Assembly (NCBI GenBank): GCA_900318815.1
Contig: ONMA01000021.1
Location: 51,658-115,657 of the forward strand
DNA: 64,000 nucleotides
Direction: 5' to 3'
DNA from: an uncultured Prevotellaceae bacterium
GTDB lineage: Bacteria > Bacteroidota > Bacteroidia > Bacteroidales > Bacteroidaceae
The position numbers and the translations under genes were made by a program. Below are positions 26,484-34,150 of this stretch, one piece after another. Every line of letters starts with the position of its first letter. Positions within the stretch are counted from its first letter, which is position 1. The notes under the pieces were generated by a model that did not search any database, had not been told where the DNA came from, and was given only the letters and a program-made list of their open reading frames with translations.

Positions 26484-26514
26484 CAAAATTACAAATTATT
26501 TCCGAACAAACAAA
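26484..26514 (-). promoter_or_regulatory. promoter of the antitoxin gene
   Basis: -7 box TAATTTTG (26484-26491) and TTTG (26511-26514) with a 19-base spacer on the minus strand. Confidence 0.65.
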
Positions 26515-26529
26515 TAATAACAAGATAAA

Positions 26530-26640
26530 ATGAATAAAACCGACAACGTGAGACCCGTCAGTAGTATCAAGTACGACGATAAACGTGCTGCCATTCCTGA
26601 TAGTGCTCATCAAGGAGAGGAACAGATGGCTATTAGCAGA
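26530..26640 (+). pseudogene. possible relic of a type III DNA methyltransferase N-terminus
   Basis: The frame starting MNKTDNVRPVSSIKYDDKRA resembles the first residues of type III restriction-modification Mod proteins from Bacteroidetes as I remember them. It loses any resemblance within about 30 codons and runs into the hairpin repeat. Weak call. Confidence 0.3.
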
Positions 26641-26662
26641 CTCGGCGAGAAAGTAACTATGA

Positions 26663-26755
26663 GATTCGGCATGATCGAGGAATACAGAAACGACAGGAAG
26701 AGAACGCAAAACTCTGCGAAATCTCATTTTTTGCACATTTCGCAGAGTTTTGATA
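26663..26755. repeat. hairpin-bearing direct repeat, copy 2
   Basis: Copy of 25949-26044 with a few substitutions and a 2-base shorter loop. The 16-base arms (26707-26722 and 26737-26752) are fully conserved. Confidence 0.8.
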
Positions 26756-26820
26756 ACATTTTGGCAACTTGAAAGTTTAAATTTTTTGTTTTCATAATGC
26801 GATATTTTAAATAAATTATG

Positions 26821-26828
26821 TAACTTTG
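26821..26828 (+). promoter_or_regulatory. -7 box before the structured leader
   Basis: TAACTTTG on the plus strand, 393 bases upstream of the BspA-like start codon. It would give a ~390-base leader. Confidence 0.6.
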
Positions 26829-26839
26829 CAACCGAACTT

Positions 26840-27211
26840 TAAAAATGGTTCCTATAAATCAAGGAAATAATAAACTAAAACGTAATGCGTATGAGATAGA
26901 CAACGAACAAGAAGCGAAACGCTCGCACACGGGAAGTCTTGCGTGGCCCAGCCACTGGTTCCCACAGAGATTGAACAATCAAACAATTATTAACCACGAC
27001 GTTTCTGCTCCGACAGACTTTTTGATATAACTTGGACTTTTAGTCCTTGTTCTCGTCTCGTTAAATCCGCCAAGATATAACCAAGAGAACAAGCGATGAA
27101 GAGTTCACGTCCGTAAGGGCGTGGATTGTTTTCGCTTTTCTTTGGTAAAGGCTACTTGGCGGTGCCTACGAGACGGAAAAGCAAGAGAGCAGTTCCGTCC
27201 TTTTATTATTT
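26840..27211 (+). ncRNA. structured leader RNA with competing terminator, unknown family
   Basis: First domain: AGCGAAACG (26913-26921) pairs with CGTTTCTGCT (27000-27009, one bulge), enclosing GGGAA/TTCCC (26931-26935, 26959-26963) and GTGGC/GCCAC (26943-26947, 26951-26955). Second domain: CGTCTCGT/ACGAGACG (27054-27061, 27168-27175), CCGCCAAG/CTTGGCGG (27067-27074, 27155-27162), CCAAGAGAACAAGCG with CGCTTTTCTTTGG (27081-27095, 27133-27145, two bulges), and CACGTCC-GTAA-GGGCGTG (27106-27123). A terminator hairpin GACGGAA/TTCCGTC (27172-27178, 27193-27199) plus CTTTTATTATTTT follows and overlaps the closing helix. CTTGTTCTC (27046-27054) can instead pair with GAGAACAAG (27085-27093). Looks like an attenuator or riboswitch, or a small RNA with its own terminator. 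I do not recognise the family. Confidence 0.6.
27172..27211 (+). terminator. terminator-like hairpin just before BspA-like gene 2
   Basis: Seven-base stem GACGGAA / TTCCGTC with a 14-base loop followed by CTTTTATTATTTT, ending 10 bases before the ATG at 27221. Its left arm overlaps the 3' strand of the leader's closing helix (27168-27175), so the two are mutually exclusive. Confidence 0.65.
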
Positions 27212-27220
27212 TACAACATT

Positions 27221-29497
27221 ATGAAACAACATTTTCTCTACATTATCCTCGCCCTCACCATCTCTGTAGGTGCCTGGGCCAACGGAACAGAAATCAACGG
27301 GATATACTATATCCTTGATCAATATTCAAAAAAAGCCAGTGTAACCTATCGAGGAACATCTGTATCAACAGCTAACACCTACTCTGGCAATATTATAATC
27401 CCAGCCTCAATCACTTACAACAGTATAACATACAACGTTACCTCGATAGGAACATACGCGTTTTACGAATGTACAGGATTGACCAGTGTAACCATCGGCA
27501 GCCGCGTCACATCCATTGGAGACGAAGCATTCAAGGGCTGCACTAGTCTAACAAGCATCACCATTCCCAACAGCGTGACACACATTAGCAGTGGTGCATT
27601 CAAAGACTGTACTGGTCTGACCAGCGTTATTATCCCCAACAGCGTGACCAGCATCGGTGACTATACATTCTCTGGCTGTAGTGGGTTGACGAATATCACC
27701 ATCCCCAACAGCGTGCATAGCATCGGCTCGCATGCTTTCGAATACTGCAACGGTTTAACGAGTATCTCCATCCCCAGCAACGTGACCACCATTGGGTGGA
27801 GTGCTTTTAGTAATTGTACGAGTCTTGAGACTGCAAAGATTGGAAATGGTTGTTCAGAGATTCCAAGTTATATGTTTGCTGGTTGTACCAACCTTAAAGA
27901 GGTAATTATCGGTGATGAAAACGCACGCGATGAATGTGGAAAAATCGATATGAGTGCATTTCCAGACAAAGGAGACTTAAACGTTTACATTTTTGGGAAA
28001 TATGTTTTCGATGTAAAGAAAGCTAAAAATGACAATTACTCCAGCATCCTGTATGGCCATCATAATCCAAAATTCTATGTTCCTTTCCAATCCCGCACGA
28101 TGCTCAGCATGTGGAAAGCCTATGAGGGGCGAATATACGATATTCAGACTAAAAATTATATTGGCAGGCCACACATGAGCGTGAGTCAAACCCAAACTAC
28201 AATGACTATATCAATTTCGCCAATATACGATTTTTTAGAGTATGAATACGACGGAAAGCCTCTTGAAGAAGCAGACATTTTTTATAACGGACTGATGGAA
28301 GGAACATCTATAACTATAATTAAGTATACTGGTTTAAGGCCTGACGAAGTGTATTTTCATACACTTAGGGTAAAATATCTACAAGATTTCTATGATGATA
28401 ATGGTGAAGAATATGCGTATCCGTATCTAAGAGACCAGTTTACGACAAGAAGTTTGTACCCAAATATCTCAGCCAAAACATATCCCAGTTCACTGCATTT
28501 TACTACATCTTACAGGAAAGAAGATGCTATAATAACCAGCACAAAGTTTGTGGTAAATAACAAAGTAATACCAGAAAGTGAAAGTCAAGACGGAAAATAT
28601 GACGTTTATTATACGGGCCTTGACCCCAAACAAAGCATCTATGCAGTGTATGAGATAACAGTTAGCTACGGTAAAAACAACGAATCATCGTATACCTATA
28701 CAGAAAAATTAAACACAACTACTCCTGATCTCACCCTAACTACCCTTTCCCCAAAAGTAACCAACAAGGGTGAAGCTGTTGTCTCTGCTAAAACAAACCT
28801 TGATGAAATAGAGACCCGAGCTGGCTTTGAATGGCGCAAGACCGATGCACCGGACGTAGTGGAGTCAAAGCGGGGTGAAGCTATCATATATAATGGCACG
28901 ATGGAGGGTAAAATTATGAACCTCGACACATCAGTCTATTGGAAAGTAAGGGCTTACTATAAATCGAACTCCGGGAATATGTATTATGGCGACTGGATAG
29001 GCATTGACCCCAGCGACTTCTCCTACTTTGAGCCAACTGTCCATACTTATAGCGATGTAGCCATAAACGGGATCTCTGTCACATTAACAGGTATGGCAAT
29101 AGAAGGAAGCGATCCTATTCTTGAACAAGGATTTGAGTACTGGAATGACACATCTGCAAGTAATAGTACACGAAGTGCTGCAGAGAGTCCGCAGCGTGTA
29201 ACAGCTACAGGGCAGCGCATGCAGGTTACTCTGACAGATCTCACAGGGGAACGCACATACTATTTCCGTTCATACGTAAGAACTGCTAAGGGTACATTCT
29301 ATGGAGAACAACAATCTTTTTCAAGCCCTTCAGAAGAAACATCGGATATACAAGTGAGTACTATGCCAAGATTAAACTCCGAAATATTTGATGTCTATGA
29401 TATTCGAGGCATGAAGGTGCGTAGTAAGACAACATCTCTCCAAGGGTTGCCAAAAGGATTGTATTTAATCAGTGGACGTAAAGTTTATGTAAAATAG
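27221..29497 (+). CDS. BspA-like leucine-rich repeat surface protein 2
   Basis: 758 residues. Signal peptide about 1-20 (ends VGAWA). LRR_5 repeats from about 68 to 215 (CTGLTSVIIPNSVTSIGDYTF pattern, about six repeats). From 230 to 700 there are beta-rich segments with FN3-like TGLRPDEVYFHTLRVKY, TGLDPKQSIYAVYEITVSY and DLTGERTYYFRSYVRTA. The C-terminus (FDVYDIRGMKVRS...LPKGLYLISGRKVYVK) is a Por-type sorting tail, so the protein is probably exported to the cell surface. The long structured leader suggests conditional expression. The coding region is more A/T-rich than neighbours. Confidence 0.9.
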   Translation: MKQHFLYIILALTISVGAWANGTEINGIYYILDQYSKKASVTYRGTSVSTANTYSGNIIIPASITYNSITYNVTSIGTYAFYECTGLTSVTIGSRVTSIGDEAFKGCTSLTSITIPNSVTHISSGAFKDCTGLTSVIIPNSVTSIGDYTFSGCSGLTNITIPNSVHSIGSHAFEYCNGLTSISIPSNVTTIGWSAFSNCTSLETAKIGNGCSEIPSYMFAGCTNLKEVIIGDENARDECGKIDMSAFPDKGDLNVYIFGKYVFDVKKAKNDNYSSILYGHHNPKFYVPFQSRTMLSMWKAYEGRIYDIQTKNYIGRPHMSVSQTQTTMTISISPIYDFLEYEYDGKPLEEADIFYNGLMEGTSITIIKYTGLRPDEVYFHTLRVKYLQDFYDDNGEEYAYPYLRDQFTTRSLYPNISAKTYPSSLHFTTSYRKEDAIITSTKFVVNNKVIPESESQDGKYDVYYTGLDPKQSIYAVYEITVSYGKNNESSYTYTEKLNTTTPDLTLTTLSPKVTNKGEAVVSAKTNLDEIETRAGFEWRKTDAPDVVESKRGEAIIYNGTMEGKIMNLDTSVYWKVRAYYKSNSGNMYYGDWIGIDPSDFSYFEPTVHTYSDVAINGISVTLTGMAIEGSDPILEQGFEYWNDTSASNSTRSAAESPQRVTATGQRMQVTLTDLTGERTYYFRSYVRTAKGTFYGEQQSFSSPSEETSDIQVSTMPRLNSEIFDVYDIRGMKVRSKTTSLQGLPKGLYLISGRKVYVK

Positions 29498-29646
29498 TTA
29501 CAGACCAAACATCAACCTTTGATGGTAATGAAAGGCGGTTTAGCATATTTTCTGATTTCGGTCGTTTTAACATTTCAGAGGGAATGCCCCGCCTGAAATC
29601 TCTATAAATGTTCACACGAGACACATTCCCCGTGTAAGCTAAATAA

Positions 29647-29704
29647 GTAAGCGTCTCTGATTATACGCTTTGCAAATGCAAAGCGTATAATCAGAGACGC
29701 TTAC
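29647..29704. repeat. perfect 28-base palindrome
   Basis: Arms 29647-29674 and 29677-29704 are perfectly complementary with only two bases (AA) between them. It lies 150 bases downstream of the BspA-like stop. It may act as a terminator or be an insertion-prone cruciform element. Confidence 0.85.
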
Positions 29705-30019
29705 CTTTTAACACTTACAAGATTGGATAACTCGCTGAAATTACCTAATTTTGCAATCATAACATTTTTTTTAATTTGTTGGTTCTATGTACTTTAGCGA
29801 ATACAAAGATACAACAAAATTTTGGAAAAGTGTTATTTTATGGGCTTTTTACGAAAGGTGGGAAAATGGTACGATTTCGAAAGTGCAAAGGCACGACATT
29901 TCTGGGGATACGGGGGGACCTCCGAAAAAAAAAGTATCTCCGTACCCCCACCCCCGAATTATCCACGCTCTGGTCGCTTGCATGGCAAGAAATTTATATT
30001 TAACGATTACCCAATACAA

Positions 30020-30290
30020 GAATAGTATTGCTCACCTTTGCTGACCAAGGCCAGCAGACTTGCCGACGTAGGTCGGCTGATTTGCCGACCTACGTCGGCA
30101 AAGCGAAAGGATAGTACTTGCTGATAGCATCCCTTATATTTCCCAATAGAAAGAAGCATGTTTTGAGTCGGCAAGAATATTGATTGAGTCGCTCATAAAA
30201 CATTACTCCGACTGTGATTAAGCATTTCCCATGCGAAGCAAATGCAACTGACAATGGAAAGTAAGCGCATCTGAAGACGCTTATACGTCA
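30020..30290 (-). repeat. composite dispersed element, inverted copy
   Basis: Reverse complement of 4049-4408: part B at 30020-30173 and diverged part A at 30221-30290. Its inner inverted repeat (TGCCGACGTAGGTCGG / CCGACCTACGTCGGCA) differs in sequence from the other copy but keeps the pairing. Confidence 0.75.
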
Positions 30291-30387
30291 ACGTTCAGAT
30301 TACCATATTATAATCGTACATATAGAATTGAATAAACATCTTCACACCGTGAAGCAGGGCGGCATACAGCGTTACGCCAATCGCATA

Positions 30388-31260
30388 CTATACGTTACCC
30401 AAATAGACATGCTTGATGCCCTCTTCCTCAGCCATGCGACGGGCCGACTGCAACGTGGAGAGGGGCGTGGGAGGGATGTGCTGCATCTGGTAGCGGGGGA
30501 AGAAGCGGCTGAAGTGAAGGGGAGCGTCGGCGAGACCGTTGTCCACGAGCCAACGGCACATCCGGTGAATCATGTCCATGTCGTCGTTCATGCCGGGAAT
30601 GACGAGGTTGGTAAGCTCTATCCACACACCGGCATCGCGCATGGCAAGGATGGTGTCGAGCACAGGCTGCAGGCGGCCACCGCTGACACGCCTGTAAATA
30701 TCGTCGCTGAACGATTTCAGGTCGACATTGGCAGCATCGAGATAAGGCAGCAGGTCGTTCAGCGGCTCCTGACAGACGTAGCCCGCCGTGACGAGGATGT
30801 TCCAGAGGCCAGCCTCACGGGCCAGTCGCGCTGTGTCGGTGACGTATTCAATATAGGTGAGCGGCTCGGTATAGGTATAGGCGATACCCGGGCAATGGTG
30901 CTTCCTGCAGAGCGAGACGACTTCGGCAGGGGTGAGCGCATAGTGGTCGACGGCTGAGGGCGAAGCCTGCGAGATGTCGTGGTTCTGGCAGTTCAGGCAG
31001 CGGAAGTTACAACCCGTGCAGGCAAGGGATAGGCATGTGGTGCCGGGATGGAAATGATAGAGCGGCTTCTTTTCCACCGGGTCGATGGCCAGCGCACAGG
31101 GCTTAGCATAGACTTCGCTGACGAGCATGCCACCGTGGTTGCGCCGACTGCGGCAGATACCCGCCTTGCCGTCGGCAATGCGACAGTGGTGGGGGCAGAG
31201 CAGGCACTCCACCACCCCACCGTCTAATCGCTGGTAATATCGGCACTCGTAGGTATTCAT
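30388..31260 (-). CDS. AmmeMemoRadiSam-system radical SAM enzyme (AmrS)
   Basis: 290 residues. Radical SAM cluster motif CNFRCLNC inside SLACTGCNFRCLNCQNHDIS, an N-terminal Cys-rich segment (CLLCPHHCRIADGKAGICRSR), and barrel motifs GIAYTYTEPLTYIEY and NVDLKSFSDDIYR. This is the radical SAM partner in the AMMECR1-Memo-radical SAM trio. Ends VYLGNV; most homologues I recall carry another ~40 residues with a CxxC pair, so the C-terminus may be shortened. Starts 3 bases after the stop of the fused Memo-AMMECR1 gene. The reaction of this system is unknown. Confidence 0.85.
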   Translation of the reverse strand: MNTYECRYYQRLDGGVVECLLCPHHCRIADGKAGICRSRRNHGGMLVSEVYAKPCALAIDPVEKKPLYHFHPGTTCLSLACTGCNFRCLNCQNHDISQASPSAVDHYALTPAEVVSLCRKHHCPGIAYTYTEPLTYIEYVTDTARLAREAGLWNILVTAGYVCQEPLNDLLPYLDAANVDLKSFSDDIYRRVSGGRLQPVLDTILAMRDAGVWIELTNLVIPGMNDDMDMIHRMCRWLVDNGLADAPLHFSRFFPRYQMQHIPPTPLSTLQSARRMAEEEGIKHVYLGNV

Positions 31261-31263
31261 CGT

Positions 31264-32865
31264 TCAGAACACGATAGCTTCGTAGACATACAGCTCGGCA
31301 TCGCGCCAGCCGTCCCAGCCTATGCCCGCCTTGTCCTGCGAGCAATGGGCCACAAACTCTTCCTTGGTCCAGTTCACCTCGTCGGCCACCTGCGGCAGGA
31401 AGGTGCCACTGCGACGGCCCTTGCGGATGTAGATACCGTGGCGATGAAGTTGGAACTCGTCAAGGCTTTGGATGCGGCGCATGGGGGTGAGCACGGAAAT
31501 CTCGATATCAATGTCGGCCAGTTCCTCGCGGCTTACTGGCACGAACCTCGGATCCTCGAAGGCGGCGGCACGCGCCATCTCGGCCACTATCCTGTACAGA
31601 GGGAAGTCCTCGCCGAAGTGGCCTATGCAGCCACGGAGACGACCGTGTTTGTGGAGCGACACGAAGGCACCGCACTTACGGCTGAGCACCGGATGATGCT
31701 GCCACTGCCCTGCACGGTTTGAGACGGGCTTGCCGTCCAAGGAGTCCTTAATGCTCGCGAGGGCTATCTGCTTCAGCATGCGTTTGTCTTCATCGGACAA
31801 AGAGAAGCCGTTGTCCGACTGGGCAGAACCTTGGCCGTCATTATCTGAACGTGCAACACCGCGACGCAGGATGGCAAACGAGTGGTAGCCCACTACGCGG
31901 CTAGGGTCGTGGTCGTCGATGTCGCCGGAGTTCTGATACATCAGATGCTTCACCTCGTAATGCTCGTCGAGCATCAGCATGAGCGTGATGATGGCAAACT
32001 CGCCGCAAGCACTCGTAGCCAGGTTGCGCTTGCCGCTGCGGGCATTCGCCTCGATGGCGGCAATGAACTGCTCCACGTCGCCAGTCTCGATGGCCTTTCC
32101 CGTGAGCGCATCCACCTCACAGGCATCCCTGTAGGACGGATAGTGGGAGAAATCGCTGCTGACGATGAAGAGGTTTTCGTCGGTGAAGTAGGGCTTCAGC
32201 ACCTCGGCCATGCGCTTCAGCTTCGAGTAGTCGTTGGTGGAGATGATAACGGGCACGATGGGCGGCACTTCGTCTGGGGGGAGTGAAGAGTGAAGAGTAG
32301 AGAGTGAAGAATGAAGAGTGGAGAGTGAAGAATGAAAGAGTCGCTGCAGGAAGGGCAGTTGCACCTCCAGGCAATGTTCACGGTCGTGGGCGGCAGGATG
32401 ATAGGCAAAGACGCTGTCGGTGGCCGTCAGTTTCCGGGCCGTCTCGCAGTCCACTTTCACGTTGCCCAACGGCGTGGCATAATAGTCCGCCTCGGTGTTC
32501 ACCGAAGCTCCGTCGAGCCATTCGTGATGACTCGGTCCGAGCAGGAATATCCGTTTGTAGGGCTTCTTCAGGCTCAGCGTCGTGTAGGCCGAAGCCGCCA
32601 CGTTGCCTGAGAAGTAATAGCCTGCATGAGGCACGATGAGTGCCGCCACATTGTCGTACTTCGCAGCACCACTGTGGAGCGACAAAAAACTGTCAATCTC
32701 CTCGCGCAGTTCCTCGGCATTACCCGTATAGAAGCGGTTTGCCTGGGTGGCAGGACGCACCACGGGTGTTTCAGAGCCAGCCTCCTCGGCCCGTGGACTC
32801 CCCTTCGATTGTGAGTTACATGAAGTCATCATGATGATCATTGCTAATATAACACCTAATAACAT
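31264..32865 (-). CDS. fused Memo and AMMECR1 domains, predicted lipoprotein
   Basis: 533 residues from the ATG at 32865; an in-frame ATG at 32889 lies inside the -7 box and is rejected. It begins MLLGVILAMIIMMTSC, a lipoprotein signal with Cys in the lipobox. About 45-300 is the Memo-like domain (AALIVPHAGYYFSGNVAASAY, LGPSHHEW, SSDFSHYPSYRDA). About 355-533 is AMMECR1 (RGCIGHFGEDFPLYRIVAEMARAAAFEDPRF). A Ser/Leu/His-rich insert (about 183-200) is encoded by a heptamer repeat. It forms the AmmeMemoRadiSam set with the next gene. Confidence 0.88.
   Translation of the reverse strand: MLLGVILAMIIMMTSCNSQSKGSPRAEEAGSETPVVRPATQANRFYTGNAEELREEIDSFLSLHSGAAKYDNVAALIVPHAGYYFSGNVAASAYTTLSLKKPYKRIFLLGPSHHEWLDGASVNTEADYYATPLGNVKVDCETARKLTATDSVFAYHPAAHDREHCLEVQLPFLQRLFHSSLSTLHSSLSTLHSSLPPDEVPPIVPVIISTNDYSKLKRMAEVLKPYFTDENLFIVSSDFSHYPSYRDACEVDALTGKAIETGDVEQFIAAIEANARSGKRNLATSACGEFAIITLMLMLDEHYEVKHLMYQNSGDIDDHDPSRVVGYHSFAILRRGVARSDNDGQGSAQSDNGFSLSDEDKRMLKQIALASIKDSLDGKPVSNRAGQWQHHPVLSRKCGAFVSLHKHGRLRGCIGHFGEDFPLYRIVAEMARAAAFEDPRFVPVSREELADIDIEISVLTPMRRIQSLDEFQLHRHGIYIRKGRRSGTFLPQVADEVNWTKEEFVAHCSQDKAGIGWDGWRDAELYVYEAIVF
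32278..32336. repeat. heptamer (GAGTGAA-type) repeat inside the Memo-AMMECR1 gene
   Basis: Units of GAAGAGT/GAGTGAA in tandem, in frame, encoding SSLSTLHSSLSTLHSSLP. The same heptamer is intergenic at 47154-47196 and 48837-48872. Confidence 0.8.
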
Positions 32866-32886
32866 GGTAAGAAAACAATAGTGGTG

Positions 32887-32894
32887 CAAAGATA
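32887..32894 (-). promoter_or_regulatory. -7 box of the Memo-AMMECR1 gene
   Basis: TATCTTTG on the minus strand, 22 bases upstream of the chosen ATG. Confidence 0.55.
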
Positions 32895-33031
32895 CGAATA
32901 TATTTTCGATTAACCTACATTTTTATGGATAACTTATCTCTGCCTCATCGCTTATTCATTTTAATTATGGCCACGCGCTCGGCATATATGACGCTTCACT
33001 TGCGAAGAATGTGTTTTATTCGAGCAGTAAG

Positions 33032-33238
33032 ATTGAAAGACGCTGAAAGCGTCACCTCTCAATAGCCGTAGGTCGGTACGACCTGCGGAGAGAACGTGAG
33101 GAGGTACATCGACCCCAAAGGGGTCGCCCATTGCAATGTTGGGGCACGCTTTCAGCGTGCTTTTCTCTCTTTTCCGTTATCCGTAGGTCCTTCGGACACT
33201 ACGGCTATTGAGAGGTGACGCTTTCAGCGTCTTTCAAT
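33032..33238. repeat. 207-base element with perfect 40-base terminal inverted repeats (copy 1)
   Basis: Left end 33032-33071 and right end 33199-33238 are perfect inverted complements beginning ATTGAAAGACGCTGAAAGCG. The core holds CATCGACCCC...GGGGTCGCCCA, shared with 47455-47684. No coding frame is conserved between the copies. Structure fits a MITE-like non-autonomous element. Confidence 0.85.
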
Positions 33239-33240
33239 CG

Positions 33241-33340
33241 CACGAATTATTTCCTTGGATTTTGTCAACTTTCAACGAATTATTTCTTTGGATTTTGTCA
33301 TTTTTCAGCGAATTATTTGTTTGGATAATATCTATTAACG
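33241..33340. repeat. three tandem ~31-base repeats
   Basis: Three imperfect units beginning CGAATTATTTCCTTGGATTT lie between the TIR element and the ZIP gene. No gene seen in the rest of the 32866-33364 gap. Confidence 0.75.
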
Positions 33341-33364
33341 CATTTTCGTTCCACCCAACTGTTT

Positions 33365-34147
33365 TTACCCCATCACTACATCGAGCACCATCATCAGGAC
33401 GAAACCAATGGCAAAGCCGATGGTGCTGAGATTGGAGTGCTGACCATTAGAGGCTTCAGGGATGAGTTCCTCGACCACGACATAGAACATGGCACCTGCG
33501 GCGAAGGCAAGCATGTAGGGAAGGACGGGCATGAGCAATGAAGCCAACAACAAGACGGCAATGACTCCGACAGGTTCTACTGCTCCGCTCAGAGAACCCA
33601 ACAGGAACGAGCGCCAACGGCTGTTGCCTGCTGCTCGCATCGGCATGGAGATGATGGCACCTTCGGGCACGTTCTGGATTGCGATACCCAATGACACGGC
33701 GACGGCACTGGCAAGGGAAATGGTCGTTGCGCCGCTGTCGGCTCCAGCGAACACCACGCCAACGGCCATTCCTTCGGGCAGGTTGTGGATAGTAACTGCG
33801 AGGGCAAGCATCGCTGTTTTGGAAAGATGGGAGCGCATGCCCTCTGGCTTATCCGTACCGATATGCAAGTGCGGCGTCAGTTCGTCGATAAGCAGCAGGA
33901 AGCCCATGCCTAACAGGAACCCGACAGCAGCAGGAACTACTGCCCATTTGCCGCTATCTGCTCCCATCTCCATCGCAGGAATCAGCAGCGACCATACCGA
34001 GGCCGCCACCATCACGCCCGATGCAAAACCCAACAGCGACTTTTGTAGCTGAGCCGACATTTCGTCCCGCATGAAGAACACGAAGGCTGAGCCAAGCATC
34101 GTGCCCAGCAGCGGAATCAACAGTCCTATAATCAACGTCGTCATCAT
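33365..34147 (-). CDS. ZIP-family divalent metal transporter
   Basis: 260 residues, eight membrane segments. TM4 motif HNLPEG at 121-126 and TM5 motif QNVPEG at 159-163 provide the metal-binding His, Asn and Glu residues. A His-containing loop (TPHLHIGTDKPEG, 91-103) lies between TM3 and TM4. ZupT/GufA-like importer of Zn or other divalent metals in the inner membrane. Starts 3 bases after the GH2 gene, an odd operon partner. Confidence 0.92.
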   Translation of the reverse strand: MMTTLIIGLLIPLLGTMLGSAFVFFMRDEMSAQLQKSLLGFASGVMVAASVWSLLIPAMEMGADSGKWAVVPAAVGFLLGMGFLLLIDELTPHLHIGTDKPEGMRSHLSKTAMLALAVTIHNLPEGMAVGVVFAGADSGATTISLASAVAVSLGIAIQNVPEGAIISMPMRAAGNSRWRSFLLGSLSGAVEPVGVIAVLLLASLLMPVLPYMLAFAAGAMFYVVVEELIPEASNGQHSNLSTIGFAIGFVLMMVLDVVMG

Positions 34148-34150
34148 CGG

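Larger units (their letters stand above)
29498..30387. other. intergenic region with palindrome and composite repeat
   Basis: About 890 bases without a supported gene. Holds the 28-base palindrome (29647-29704), an imperfect G-run/C-run hairpin (about 29905-29955), and the inverted composite element (30020-30290). Confidence 0.6.

Noticed and set aside
26951-26957. GCCACTG, a core box of cobalamin riboswitches, in the leader RNA
   Set aside because: The other conserved cobalamin boxes and their order are absent, so the match is probably chance.
26913-27211. Group II intron or other known ribozyme
   Set aside because: No domain V sequence, no GTGYG start, no reverse transcriptase nearby, and no hammerhead core.
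27221-29497. Diversity-generating retroelement target at the BspA-like gene
   Set aside because: No reverse transcriptase, avd gene or template repeat is present in the window.
33241-33340. CRISPR-like repeats
   Set aside because: Three adjacent imperfect units without spacers and no cas genes; simple tandem duplication.
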